64,000 nucleotides of DNA from the NCBI RefSeq assembly GCF_001187785.1, contig NZ_CP012154.1, positions 2,784,501-2,848,500 of the forward strand, in the 5' to 3' direction. The notes beneath the pieces are model-generated. The model had not been told where the DNA came from. It searched no databases and worked only from the letters and a program-made list of their open reading frames with translations. The position numbers and the translations under genes were made by a program. Position 1 is the stretch's first letter. Every line of letters starts with the position of its first letter. This DNA is from Wenzhouxiangella marina. GTDB lineage: Bacteria > Pseudomonadota > Gammaproteobacteria > Xanthomonadales > Wenzhouxiangellaceae. Below, piece by piece: positions 57,530 to 64,000 of the stretch.

Positions 57530-59016
57530 ATTCTCAATCTCTCTCCAAATTTGGCGACTTGGGCGAGCCGCCCGGTTGCGGCGCTGGTTGATGATAATCG
57601 CATCAAAGACCAAGCCGCCAAAGCGCAAGCGATCGATATGCCTAGCGTTGCTCCGATGATGTCCGACACACGCGCAGCGAGTTCCACCGCGATGGCGGCC
57701 AGAATGACCAGCATGGCCTGCGCCTTGACTGCCCTGCTCCATCGAAACCCGATCTGGACGCCTCCCAGCCAGCGGACCAGCGGCAGGTAGATCAGGTACA
57801 TGCCCAGGAACGCAACGCCTGTCGCGGCAATGCCCATAAACGGCATTGCGACGGCAACGCCTGACACCAGCACGACGATGGCGACGGATTCGGTGATGAC
57901 GAAGGTCTTGCCTGCCGCACCGGCTAGAAGTACAAATCCCAGCGGCCAGGCCATCACTTTCAGGATGTCGCCGAGCAATTGCCAGCGCAGGATCTCCACG
58001 GCAGGGGCGAATTCGGCGGTGTAGAGCAGCCGAATCACCCAGGGAGCGAGTGCCAGCATGGCGATCAACACCGGCCCGCACAGCAGCACGGCGACTTCGG
58101 TCTGTTCGTTGACCAGGCGGACGGCGGCTTCCCGCTCGGTAATGGCCGCTGCGAGTCGTGGATAGAAATCCGTGCCCATTGCTCCGAGGACGAACGTGAG
58201 ATAAGTCATGCCGATTGTCCAGGCGGCCTGGAACTGGCCCAGGGCCTCCGTGCCAAGTTCACGCTGCACCAGCACGCGCACCGCCAGCTGCCCGGCGACC
58301 GTGATCAGACCACTGATCATGAACGCGAAGCCGAGACGAGCCATCGCGCTCCATTCCTTTGCCAGGGCACGTGGAGCCGCAACCTCTCCCGCAGCCGGTT
58401 CAAGCCGGCGAACGTAGTAATGCCCGAGCAGGAACGTTACGACAGGGGCGATCAGGACCATCCCCAGCAGGCCCTGCTCGCCCCAGATCATCAGCGCCGC
58501 AACGCCGAGCGCGGCACCGATTATGCCGTTGGCGACCTGAATCCGTGCGATATCGCCAATCCGGCGCAAGCCTCGCAGCAGCGCCATCTGTGCCCCGGCC
58601 GCGACCGTCAGGCCCACACCCAGGGCCAGCCAGGCAACTTCGATGGCACGCTCCGGCTGATCGATGAATCGCGCCGCAATCCATTCGCTGGCCAGCCAGA
58701 ACAGCAATGCGCCGACAACGCCTTGAATCAAGGTGCCCCAGAACAGCGCCCGACGTACAACGGCGATGCCCTCTGCCCCGGCGTCCGCGCCTGCGGCAGC
58801 GACCTGCCGCGTGCCGGAGTTGGCGATTCCCAGACCTGCTACCTGACCCGCAGTTTGCATCAAGCTCTGATACAGCCCGACCAGCCCGACCCCGGCCGGC
58901 CCGAGCAGAACGGCAGCCGCCTTCATCTTGGCCAGGCCGGCAAGAATGTTGATCACCGACGCCCCGCCGATGATCGAGCTGGCGCGCAGGATGGTGCGGT
59001 AGGAGTTTTCGCTCAC
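57508..59016 (-). CDS. Wzx-type O-antigen/exopolysaccharide flippase
   Basis: A 502-residue polytopic protein of the MOP superfamily with about 12 membrane helices. The N-terminus ([39 protein letters not shown] in parts) matches the WzxE-like group, which moves lipid-linked repeat units across the inner membrane. The start is GTG 59016, overlapping the upstream stop as GTGA. It sits between the amino-sugar genes and the glycosyltransferases. Confidence 0.9.
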   Translation of the reverse strand: MSENSYRTILRASSIIGGASVINILAGLAKMKAAAVLLGPAGVGLVGLYQSLMQTAGQVAGLGIANSGTRQVAAAGADAGAEGIAVVRRALFWGTLIQGVVGALLFWLASEWIAARFIDQPERAIEVAWLALGVGLTVAAGAQMALLRGLRRIGDIARIQVANGIIGAALGVAALMIWGEQGLLGMVLIAPVVTFLLGHYYVRRLEPAAGEVAAPRALAKEWSAMARLGFAFMISGLITVAGQLAVRVLVQRELGTEALGQFQAAWTIGMTYLTFVLGAMGTDFYPRLAAAITEREAAVRLVNEQTEVAVLLCGPVLIAMLALAPWVIRLLYTAEFAPAVEILRWQLLGDILKVMAWPLGFVLLAGAAGKTFVITESVAIVVLVSGVAVAMPFMGIAATGVAFLGMYLIYLPLVRWLGGVQIGFRWSRAVKAQAMLVILAAIAVELAARVSDIIGATLGISIACALAAWSLMRLSSTSAATGRLAQVAKFGERLRIWILALR

Positions 59017-60113
59017 TGAGTGGCGGCTCGAACGGCCTCGATGACTTCGTACGCGGCTGTTGGTGAGAGTTGCGGCCCCATCGGCAGGCTCATCACGTTC
59101 GCCGCAAGCTGTTCGGCAATGGGCAGACTGCCCTCAGGCAATTCAAGATCGGCATAGGCCTGCTGGCGATGCGGCGCGATCGGGTAGTGGATCAGCGTTC
59201 CGATTCCGGCCTCAGTAAGTCGCTGTTGCAATCGGTCGCGCTCGGCGCTCTGGACCACATACAGATGCCAAACCGGATCGGCCCAGCCGGGCACGAAAGG
59301 CAGAGTCGGACCCGTATCCGCAAGCCGCTCCGAGTAGATTCTGGCGATTTCCCGTCGCCGCTCGGTCCATTCGTCGAGCACCTCCAGCTTGACGCGGAGG
59401 ACGGCAGCCTGGATCGGGTCGAGGCGAGAGTTGACCCCCCGCTCCTCGTTGACGTATTTCCGCGCCGAGCCGTAGTTGCCCAGAATCCGGATACGGTCGG
59501 CGATCGCCGCATCGTTGGTCGTGACCGCGCCAGCATCACCCATGGCTCCCAGATTCTTTCCCGGGTAAAAGCTCCAGCAGACCGCATCCCCATGTGAGCC
59601 GATGCGTCGTCCGCGACACTTTGCGCCGTGCGCTTGAGCGGCGTCCTCAATCAGCTTCAACCCCCGCATCTTCGCGAGCTCAGCAATCTTGTCGATCTCT
59701 GCAGGCTGGCCATAGAGATGAACCGGCAGGATCGCGCGGGTAGCCGACGTGATCGCGGCCTCGATCTTTTCTGGTGTGATGTTGTACGTCTGAGGGTCGG
59801 GCTCAACAGGCTGAATGGTTGCGCCCACTGCACTGACTGCAAGCCAGGTTGCGATGTAGGTATTGGAAGGCACGACGACGCCGTCGCCGGGACCGACACC
59901 GCAAGCACGCAGCGCAAGAACAAGCGCATCGAGGCCGTTGCCAACGCCTACGCAGTATCGAGCTTCGCAGTATTCTGCCCACTCAGCCTCGAAGGCTTCG
60001 ACCTCTACCCCACCAATGTACCAACCGCTCTGAAGCACACGTGCAACGGCTGCATCGATTCCTGGCCTAAGTTCGCGATAGGCCGCACCTAGATCAAGAA
60101 AGGGAACTATCAC
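59013..60113 (-). CDS. FdtB/QdtB-like dTDP-3-keto-6-deoxyhexose aminotransferase
   Basis: A 366-residue PLP enzyme of the DegT/StrS family. [17 protein letters not shown] at the N-terminus, [21 protein letters not shown] near residue 28, EDAAQAHGA near 155 (PLP Asp) and [15 protein letters not shown] near 180 (Schiff-base Lys) match the 3-aminotransferases that make dTDP-3-amino-3,6-dideoxyhexoses. The ketoisomerase needed just before it is the C-terminal half of the upstream gene, which strengthens the assignment. RmlA/RmlB for dTDP-4-keto-6-deoxyglucose are not in the window and may be elsewhere. Confidence 0.88.
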   Translation of the reverse strand: MIVPFLDLGAAYRELRPGIDAAVARVLQSGWYIGGVEVEAFEAEWAEYCEARYCVGVGNGLDALVLALRACGVGPGDGVVVPSNTYIATWLAVSAVGATIQPVEPDPQTYNITPEKIEAAITSATRAILPVHLYGQPAEIDKIAELAKMRGLKLIEDAAQAHGAKCRGRRIGSHGDAVCWSFYPGKNLGAMGDAGAVTTNDAAIADRIRILGNYGSARKYVNEERGVNSRLDPIQAAVLRVKLEVLDEWTERRREIARIYSERLADTGPTLPFVPGWADPVWHLYVVQSAERDRLQQRLTEAGIGTLIHYPIAPHRQQAYADLELPEGSLPIAEQLAANVMSLPMGPQLSPTAAYEVIEAVRAATQ

Positions 60114-60871
60114 GCTTTGCGCCTTTCAATTTCCTTTAGAAAATCGTCGTAGGTTCGAAGATAGTCCTCGGGTTCGTAAGTTCTGGATGCAAAAACAAGC
60201 AGAACGGCATCTGGGCTGTATCGATATTGTGTACCCCAGATCATTTCAGGCATAAAAACCCCCATATCCGGCCGATCAAGTGTCACTTCGCAGCGGTTTT
60301 TACCATCATCCAAAAGCACTCGGCACGAGCCGTGTAGGCAAATCAGAAATTGTTGGCAATGCTTATGAGCATGTTCACCGCGAATTTCCATGGACGGAAC
60401 ATCGAATACTACAAAGTAGCGGGCCGGCACGAAGGGGACCTCGTTCGGCAGTTCCCCCACACTTAGCGCCCCTCGCACATCAAGGATTCGTCGCATGAGA
60501 AATAGCTTGGACATACCTACGCCCAAATTGACGCGCGTGGGTCGCGGCAAATGGTTGAAGGCGTGAATATCAACGTGTTTCGGATCTGGTCCGCGCTGGG
60601 TGCCATCTCCATCACGATAGCCGACGACCTGTGCCGGGTTTCCTTGGACAATAGCATTCGGTGGAACAGATCGAAGGACCACAGAGCCGGCTTGGACCCA
60701 TGCGCCTTGTCCGATCGTTACATCGGCGCCGATCACTGCAGCCGCATCAATCCGCACATTTGATCGAATGATAATTCCCTCCCCGGCAAGGACAACCCTT
60801 GGACCAAATGTCACCGATTCGGCGATTATTGAGCCCTCAGGAATGAAGCAATCCTGGATCTTTTCGATCAT
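60110..60871 (-). CDS. Bifunctional acyltransferase / dTDP-3,4-ketoisomerase (WxcM/FdtD-like fusion)
   Basis: A 253-residue fusion. Residues about 5-90 are a left-handed parallel beta-helix made of hexapeptide repeats ([17 protein letters not shown] to [12 protein letters not shown]), an N-acyltransferase. Residues about 115-250 are a cupin of the FdtA/QdtA type, with [16 protein letters not shown] near residue 170 carrying the conserved histidines and [12 protein letters not shown] near 215. Fusions of this layout (WxcM in Xanthomonas, FdtD in Shewanella) supply both the isomerase before and the acetylation after the FdtB-type aminotransferase that follows. The hexapeptide part is short, so its activity is less certain than the cupin. 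Confidence 0.85.
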   Translation of the reverse strand: MIEKIQDCFIPEGSIIAESVTFGPRVVLAGEGIIIRSNVRIDAAAVIGADVTIGQGAWVQAGSVVLRSVPPNAIVQGNPAQVVGYRDGDGTQRGPDPKHVDIHAFNHLPRPTRVNLGVGMSKLFLMRRILDVRGALSVGELPNEVPFVPARYFVVFDVPSMEIRGEHAHKHCQQFLICLHGSCRVLLDDGKNRCEVTLDRPDMGVFMPEMIWGTQYRYSPDAVLLVFASRTYEPEDYLRTYDDFLKEIERRKA

Positions 60872-61014
60872 CCTTTAATACTCCCCTTGTGGATTTCCGC
60901 TGACCGACCGCTCAGAAACAACCTACTCCAGAGCCTGATGAGCATGCCCCCTATACTTGCGCCCATTGGATCATCGTGGAAGCAATAGAATCGTTTGATC
61001 TCAATGACAAACAT
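60868..61014 (-). CDS. Possible small ORF (48 residues) before the FdtD-like gene
   Basis: An ATG at 61014 opens a frame of 48 codons (starting FVIEIKRFYCFHDD, ending IHKGSIKG) whose TGA overlaps the next ATG as ATGA, like most junctions in this operon. I recognise no family. It could be the tail of a decayed gene in the 224-base gap. Not supported beyond the overlap. Confidence 0.25.
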   Translation of the reverse strand: MFVIEIKRFYCFHDDPMGASIGGMLIRLWSRLFLSGRSAEIHKGSIKG

Positions 61015-61095
61015 ACCGACCGTCTTCGAAGAGAGCCAGGGCTCCTCTGTCTTTCTCGATTCTCGATAAATCGTCGCCCCCGGAAATGGCAGGCC

Positions 61096-61833
61096 TCATC
61101 TCATGACTCTTGCTGGAATACCGGCTACCAAGGCATTCTGAAGCACGTCACGCGTTACGACTGCGCCTGCGGCAACAGTCGCTCCTTCACCGACCTCTAC
61201 TGCGGGAAGAAGGGTTGCGCCTGCCCCAATGACACAGCCTTTGCGCAAAATTGGACCTTGGCAAAGCTCTTGTGAATAGCCACCGCGACCAATCAAGTTG
61301 TCATTGGCTGAGCCAACCATTGTACTTATAAAGACGTCATCCTCTATCAACATGTTTCCAGTAAGGTGGGTCAAATCCATGACCTTGACGCGATTGCCGA
61401 TCGATGTTGCATAGTTGACCGTTACGTAACGACTGACTATGCAGGATTGACCAATCGTGCAGCCCTCCCTGATTGATGCTCCATCTCCAATCAGCGTGCC
61501 AGAACCTATGGTGACATCATAAAAAATCACCGCATTCGGGCCGATTGAACAACCCGCGCCTACCGATAGCTGCTTCTCGTACTTAATCGGCCTCGAAGTT
61601 GCACCGGCACCTTTGGGCTCTTTACCCAAGAATGCTCCCGGAAACACCTCGACATCATCCCCCAATTGCACACCGTCTTCGATGATCACGTTTGGATGAA
61701 TTCGGACATTTCTCCCTAATCTGGCGCCAGCACGCACAATGGCAAATTCACCTATGACAGTGCCTTCACCAATTTCCCTGGCCTCGACAACCGCCTTGTT
61801 CGAGACCCTAACTTCACTCGTTATATCAATCAC
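61096..61833 (-). CDS. Hexapeptide-repeat acyltransferase (LpxA/LbetaH fold)
   Basis: A 245-residue protein made almost entirely of I/V-x-G-x-G-x type hexapeptide repeats ([19 protein letters not shown] to [18 protein letters not shown]), ending with the typical PARVMR of sugar O- or N-acyltransferases of the WbbJ/VioB type. An inserted segment [18 protein letters not shown] near residue 72 also occurs in transferases of aminosugar N-acylation. The start is GTG 61833 with AGGGGA 6 bases upstream. It is the first structural gene of the operon; the donor acyl group is unknown. Confidence 0.85.
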   Translation of the reverse strand: MIDITSEVRVSNKAVVEAREIGEGTVIGEFAIVRAGARLGRNVRIHPNVIIEDGVQLGDDVEVFPGAFLGKEPKGAGATSRPIKYEKQLSVGAGCSIGPNAVIFYDVTIGSGTLIGDGASIREGCTIGQSCIVSRYVTVNYATSIGNRVKVMDLTHLTGNMLIEDDVFISTMVGSANDNLIGRGGYSQELCQGPILRKGCVIGAGATLLPAVEVGEGATVAAGAVVTRDVLQNALVAGIPARVMR

Positions 61834-61924
61834 GGGATTCCCCTTTAGTTAGCGGCGTCGCTGAGAAAAAAATCATGGTACGAATTAACTCGACGAGCCA
61901 AATTCCGATCCACCGCCTGGAGTG

Positions 61925-62257
61925 TCAAACTTTTTCCCCTGCAGCATCCACTTCGGACTTCAAACGCTCGATTTCATCGAGGAGCGCGTCTCGTTCAACA
62001 AGCTTCCGCTTCAAGTACCGCCTCGTTATAAGAATTTTCGCGGCGATCCCCTGAGGTGTCAGTTGGTAGATGTAGCGATGCTTTGCGGGGCTGCGGCTGA
62101 AGTTGCCGGCCTTGACCCAGCCCTTCTCGATAAGGGCGCGCAGGCAGTAGTTCACCTTCCCCAGGCTGATATCTAGCTCGCGCGCCAGGGCTCGCTGGCT
62201 CAGGCTGGGGTCGGCGTGGAGAGCACGCAGCAGCTTCAGTCGCGTTTCGAGGTTCAG
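61925..62257 (-). CDS. MarR-family EPS-associated transcriptional regulator, probable CTG start
   Basis: The reading frame encodes LETRLKLLRALHADPSLSQ, then RALARELDISLGKVNYCLRALIEKGWVKAGNF, LTPQGIAAKILITRRYLKRKL and a short coiled coil, the winged-helix layout of the small regulators next to exopolysaccharide loci. Only the part after GTG 62155 has a standard start, but that would delete the first half of the helix-turn-helix. The frame is open back to a TAG just upstream of 62265 and offers only CTG (62257) as a plausible start, giving 110 residues as in the family. It probably controls the downstream polysaccharide operon. Confidence 0.72.
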   Translation of the reverse strand: MNLETRLKLLRALHADPSLSQRALARELDISLGKVNYCLRALIEKGWVKAGNFSRSPAKHRYIYQLTPQGIAAKILITRRYLKRKLVERDALLDEIERLKSEVDAAGEKV

Positions 62258-62350
62258 GGGTGAGCTCTAATCAGGCAAGGTCGTGATGGTTTGCCGCCGG
62301 GCACGCTACCGCCCTTGGGCGGGCTTCCCAATTCAGCGTTTTGGAAGGTG

Positions 62351-62406
62351 GTTGAACGCGGCGTCGGTCAATCGCGTTCAACGGTTGAACGAGTGGAGGT
62401 TACAAT
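62351..62406. promoter_or_regulatory. Inverted repeat GTTGAACGCG/CGCGTTCAAC with possible promoter
   Basis: GTTGAACGCG (62351-62360) and CGCGTTCAAC (62373-62382) form a perfect 10-base inverted repeat with 12 bases between, and a third GTTGAAC follows at 62384. TTCAAC (62377-62382) with an 18-base spacer to TACAAT (62401-62406) could be a plus-strand promoter overlapped by this operator-like site. The region is the divergent control region of the polysaccharide locus. Confidence 0.45.
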
Positions 62407-62465
62407 GCCCCGAGAATCCGCACAAGGCCCACTGCGCAGGTCGAGGATGGCCCGAGGCATGGCAG

Positions 62466-62488
62466 GGAGTGCCAGCGGCTGGCACTCC
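62466..62488. repeat. 23-bp near-perfect palindrome
   Basis: GGAGTGCCAGC and GCTGGCACTCC are exact inverted 11-mers with a single G between them. No T-run follows on either strand, so it is a REP-like or protein-binding palindrome rather than a terminator. Confidence 0.6.
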
Positions 62489-62584
62489 GACCGATGCTTG
62501 ATTCGGGCGGGCTCGAGTTCCGCCTCCTTCGCGAGGCCTCCGCCAGGCCGATCGTCGGCGGATTTTTCCCGGAAAAATAAGCAT

Positions 62585-62613
62585 TTGACGCTTGTTTGAT
62601 TGAAGGATAGAGT
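62585..62613 (+). promoter_or_regulatory. Likely sigma-70 promoter of the exported protein at 62685
   Basis: TTGACG (62585-62590), a 17-base spacer and TAGAGT (62608-62613). The leader that follows has two nested inverted repeats (AAAGGCC/GGCCTTT and TCGGGAA/TTCCCGA, 62614-62657) before the GGGGAAG ribosome binding site. Confidence 0.5.
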
Positions 62614-62684
62614 AAAGGCCTATTCGGGAAGTTGCGCCTGCTTTGGCCTTTTCCCGAGAAATCAATACTTTGGGGAAGTTGTAG

Positions 62685-63716
62685 ATGCTTGCTTTTGCGC
62701 GGCTCGGGTCGTTTCTTTTCAAGGGTGGGATGTTGGGCCTGGGTCTGGCCGCGTCAGGCATGGCGCTGGCCTCACCGATCGGTTCGCTGCAGATCGACGG
62801 GTCGGTCAGCATCGAAGCGCCTGGCAGCGGTGCCGCGGTGCCGATACGCAACACCGAGTACACCCTGTTTTCCGATGACCGCATCATCACCCGCAGCGGC
62901 TCTGCCCTGCTGGCGCTGGACATCGGCGGGTCCATCGGCCTGGCGCCCTCCTCGGCCGCCACGGTCAGCGTGGACTCGCAGAGCGGTGCGGTGACGGTCA
63001 GCCTGGATCAGGGCACGCTGCTCTACAGCCTGCCAAGCATGGCCGGCCAGTTCCGGGTGGTGGTCGATGACTTCGAACTGCAGACCTCACCGGGCGAGGG
63101 CCAGGCGCTGAACGTGGAGGCGCCGATCGACACCCTCTCCGGGGTCATTCGCCGCCTCGACAATGGCCAGATCGACGTCGCCGTCGAATCGGGCATGCTG
63201 TCGATCGTCACGGGCAAGGGTTCGCGCTACAACGTGGCCGCGGGCGACCGGCTCGGCCTGATGGCCAGCCTGAGCGATGCCGAACCGCTCCTGACCCAGG
63301 TGACGGGTGCGGCCGAAGAAGAAATGATCCGGATCGAATCGCCCGAACTGGTCGAGACCAACGAAAACTTCCGCATCCGCTGGGATGGGATTTCGAACGC
63401 GTCGGAGTCCTTCATCGCCATCGCCGAGCGCGGCGCCGAGCCGGAAGAGTTCCAGCGCATTGTCAGCACCGAAGAGGGCCCGATCCTGCTGCTGGAAGCG
63501 CCGGACGACGAGGGCGACTACGAAATCCGCTTCATCGACGGCGACACGGGCCTGGTCACCAGCTTCGTCTACCTGAAAGTGGTGGACGATGAACTGCTCG
63601 GGGCCTGGTGGATGCGCGAGCGCTTCGGCGCCCTGGAACTGGCCGGCGGCATTCTCGTCGGTGGCGTGATCGGCTACTGGATCAAGGATTGCGACCCGAT
63701 GCCGGTCAGCCCCTGA
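62685..63716 (+). CDS. Exported protein of unknown function, FecR-like beta domain
   Basis: A 343-residue protein with a signal-like N-terminus (LGSFLFKGGMLGLGLAASGMALA) and a GGGGAAG ribosome binding site 6 bases before the ATG. Residues about 35-185 are a beta-rich region (SIEAPGSGAAVPIRNTEYTLFSDDRIITRSGSALLAL) that resembles the FecR-type periplasmic domain in pattern: a threshold-type D-R-I-I/V-T-x2-S-G-x-A motif. The C-terminus has a glycine-rich membrane-like segment (LELAGGILVGGVIGYWI) followed by DCDPMPVSP. It stands first in the plus-strand direction, ahead of a probable Wza-type lipoprotein. Function not known. Confidence 0.7.
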   Translation: MLAFARLGSFLFKGGMLGLGLAASGMALASPIGSLQIDGSVSIEAPGSGAAVPIRNTEYTLFSDDRIITRSGSALLALDIGGSIGLAPSSAATVSVDSQSGAVTVSLDQGTLLYSLPSMAGQFRVVVDDFELQTSPGEGQALNVEAPIDTLSGVIRRLDNGQIDVAVESGMLSIVTGKGSRYNVAAGDRLGLMASLSDAEPLLTQVTGAAEEEMIRIESPELVETNENFRIRWDGISNASESFIAIAERGAEPEEFQRIVSTEEGPILLLEAPDDEGDYEIRFIDGDTGLVTSFVYLKVVDDELLGAWWMRERFGALELAGGILVGGVIGYWIKDCDPMPVSP

Positions 63717-63781
63717 TCTCTCGGGCCCATCGCTCTGGAAGTGCTTTGAATCGAACGTCGCCCCGTTGCCTGCTCTCCCAC

Positions 63782-63808
63782 ATCAGGATGGCCACTCGCC
63801 ATCCTGAT
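63782..63808 (+). terminator. Hairpin covering the start of the downstream lipoprotein gene
   Basis: ATCAGGATGGC (63782-63792) pairs perfectly with GCCATCCTGAT (63798-63808) around CACTC, followed by TGGTTTGTGG. It may be a weak terminator of the preceding gene or a structure that hides the ATG at 63788. Confidence 0.5.
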
Positions 63809-64000
63809 TGGTTTGTGGTCCGCCTGATTACCGCCCTGGCCCTGCTCGCGCTGCTGTCGGCCTGCGCGTCCGGCGGCGCCAATCGCGACATGGCCGATTT
63901 CCAGGAGGAGTTCGCCTCGCAGGCGCGCGTCGACAGCATCAACGAGCAGCTGCTGAGCTTTGCAGCCACGGCCGATCTGGAAGCGCAGGATTACCGCATC
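63788..64000 (+). CDS. Lipoprotein, probable Wza-type polysaccharide exporter (partial, cut by window end)
   Basis: 71 codons up to the window end. A signal peptide with lipobox LLSA|C (LITALALLALLSACASGG) is clear. The visible mature part ends LLSFAATADLEAQDYRI; an x-DYRI element is where the polysaccharide export domain of Wza proteins begins (YRIGPGD-type), so an outer-membrane exopolysaccharide exporter is likely, but the deciding domain is outside the window. The start is ATG 63788, which lies inside a perfect hairpin, or GTG 63815, which gives a shorter, more typical signal peptide (MVRLITALAL). Confidence 0.6.
   Translation, partial: MATRHPDWFVVRLITALALLALLSACASGGANRDMADFQEEFASQARVDSINEQLLSFAATADLEAQDYRI

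Noticed and set aside
57530-58081. N-terminal extension of the GT2 protein
   Set aside because: It is the flippase gene read in another frame (Arg/Gly/His-rich); the GT2 homology starts after ATG 57529.

Overview
The window is GC-rich bacterial chromosome from a Gram-negative gammaproteobacterium, because it carries a meso-DAP type murE, lpxC, a TonB-dependent receptor and an intact dcw cluster in the order mraZ-rsmH-ftsL-ftsI-murE-murF-mraY-ftsW-murG-murC-ddl-ftsQ-ftsA-ftsZ-lpxC-(dciA)-secA. There is no murD between mraY and ftsW. That gap, the Oar-like receptor and the WxcM-type fusion protein point to the Xanthomonadales/Lysobacterales side (for example a Wenzhouxiangella-like organism). 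The taxonomic placement is inference.

Layout. 1-75: degenerate repeat fragment. 76-21295: Sfp-type phosphopantetheinyl transferase, MutT-type Nudix protein, secA, dciA (opposite strand), then lpxC and the dcw cluster, all on the minus strand except dciA. Most dcw genes overlap by 1-8 bases. A five-box MraZ operator lies just upstream of mraZ (21312-21356). 21478-22563, 24050-24770 and 28640-31260: three arrays of a large tandem repeat (396- or 462-bp units) around ppnN (22565-23983), an Oar-like TonB-dependent receptor (24830-28123), a tRNA-Pro(CGG) with its own promoter and terminator, and rarA (31267-32571). The units differ in a small segment between GTCGGG and CCCGAC, which is short, 86 bp long, or 86 bp long and inverted.

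32799-39662: a 2287-residue exported protein with DUF11-like repeats, a GEVED-type domain and a C-terminal gingipain-like (C25) peptidase domain. 39867-46146: a lasso-peptide-type RiPP cluster. It has a 69-residue precursor with a YxxP leader motif and a predicted core starting Gly-Gly with Asp at position 8, an asparagine-synthetase-like cyclase and a B2 transglutaminase-like protease on the plus strand. A nucleotidyltransferase, an ABC exporter and a YdcF/ElyC protein converge from the minus strand. No separate RRE (B1) gene is visible.

46528-62257: a surface polysaccharide operon read on the minus strand. It holds dTDP-3-amino-sugar enzymes (FdtB-like aminotransferase, bifunctional acyltransferase/ketoisomerase), a second hexapeptide acyltransferase, a Wzx flippase, five intact glycosyltransferases plus one decayed glycosyltransferase remnant, an FkbM methyltransferase, an EpsG-like polymerase, an ATP-grasp enzyme, a YdjC deacetylase and a LegC-type aminotransferase. 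A small MarR-type EPS regulator precedes it. 62685-64000: an exported protein of unknown function and the start of a lipoprotein that is probably a Wza-type polysaccharide exporter, both on the plus strand; this suggests that the polysaccharide locus continues past the window end.
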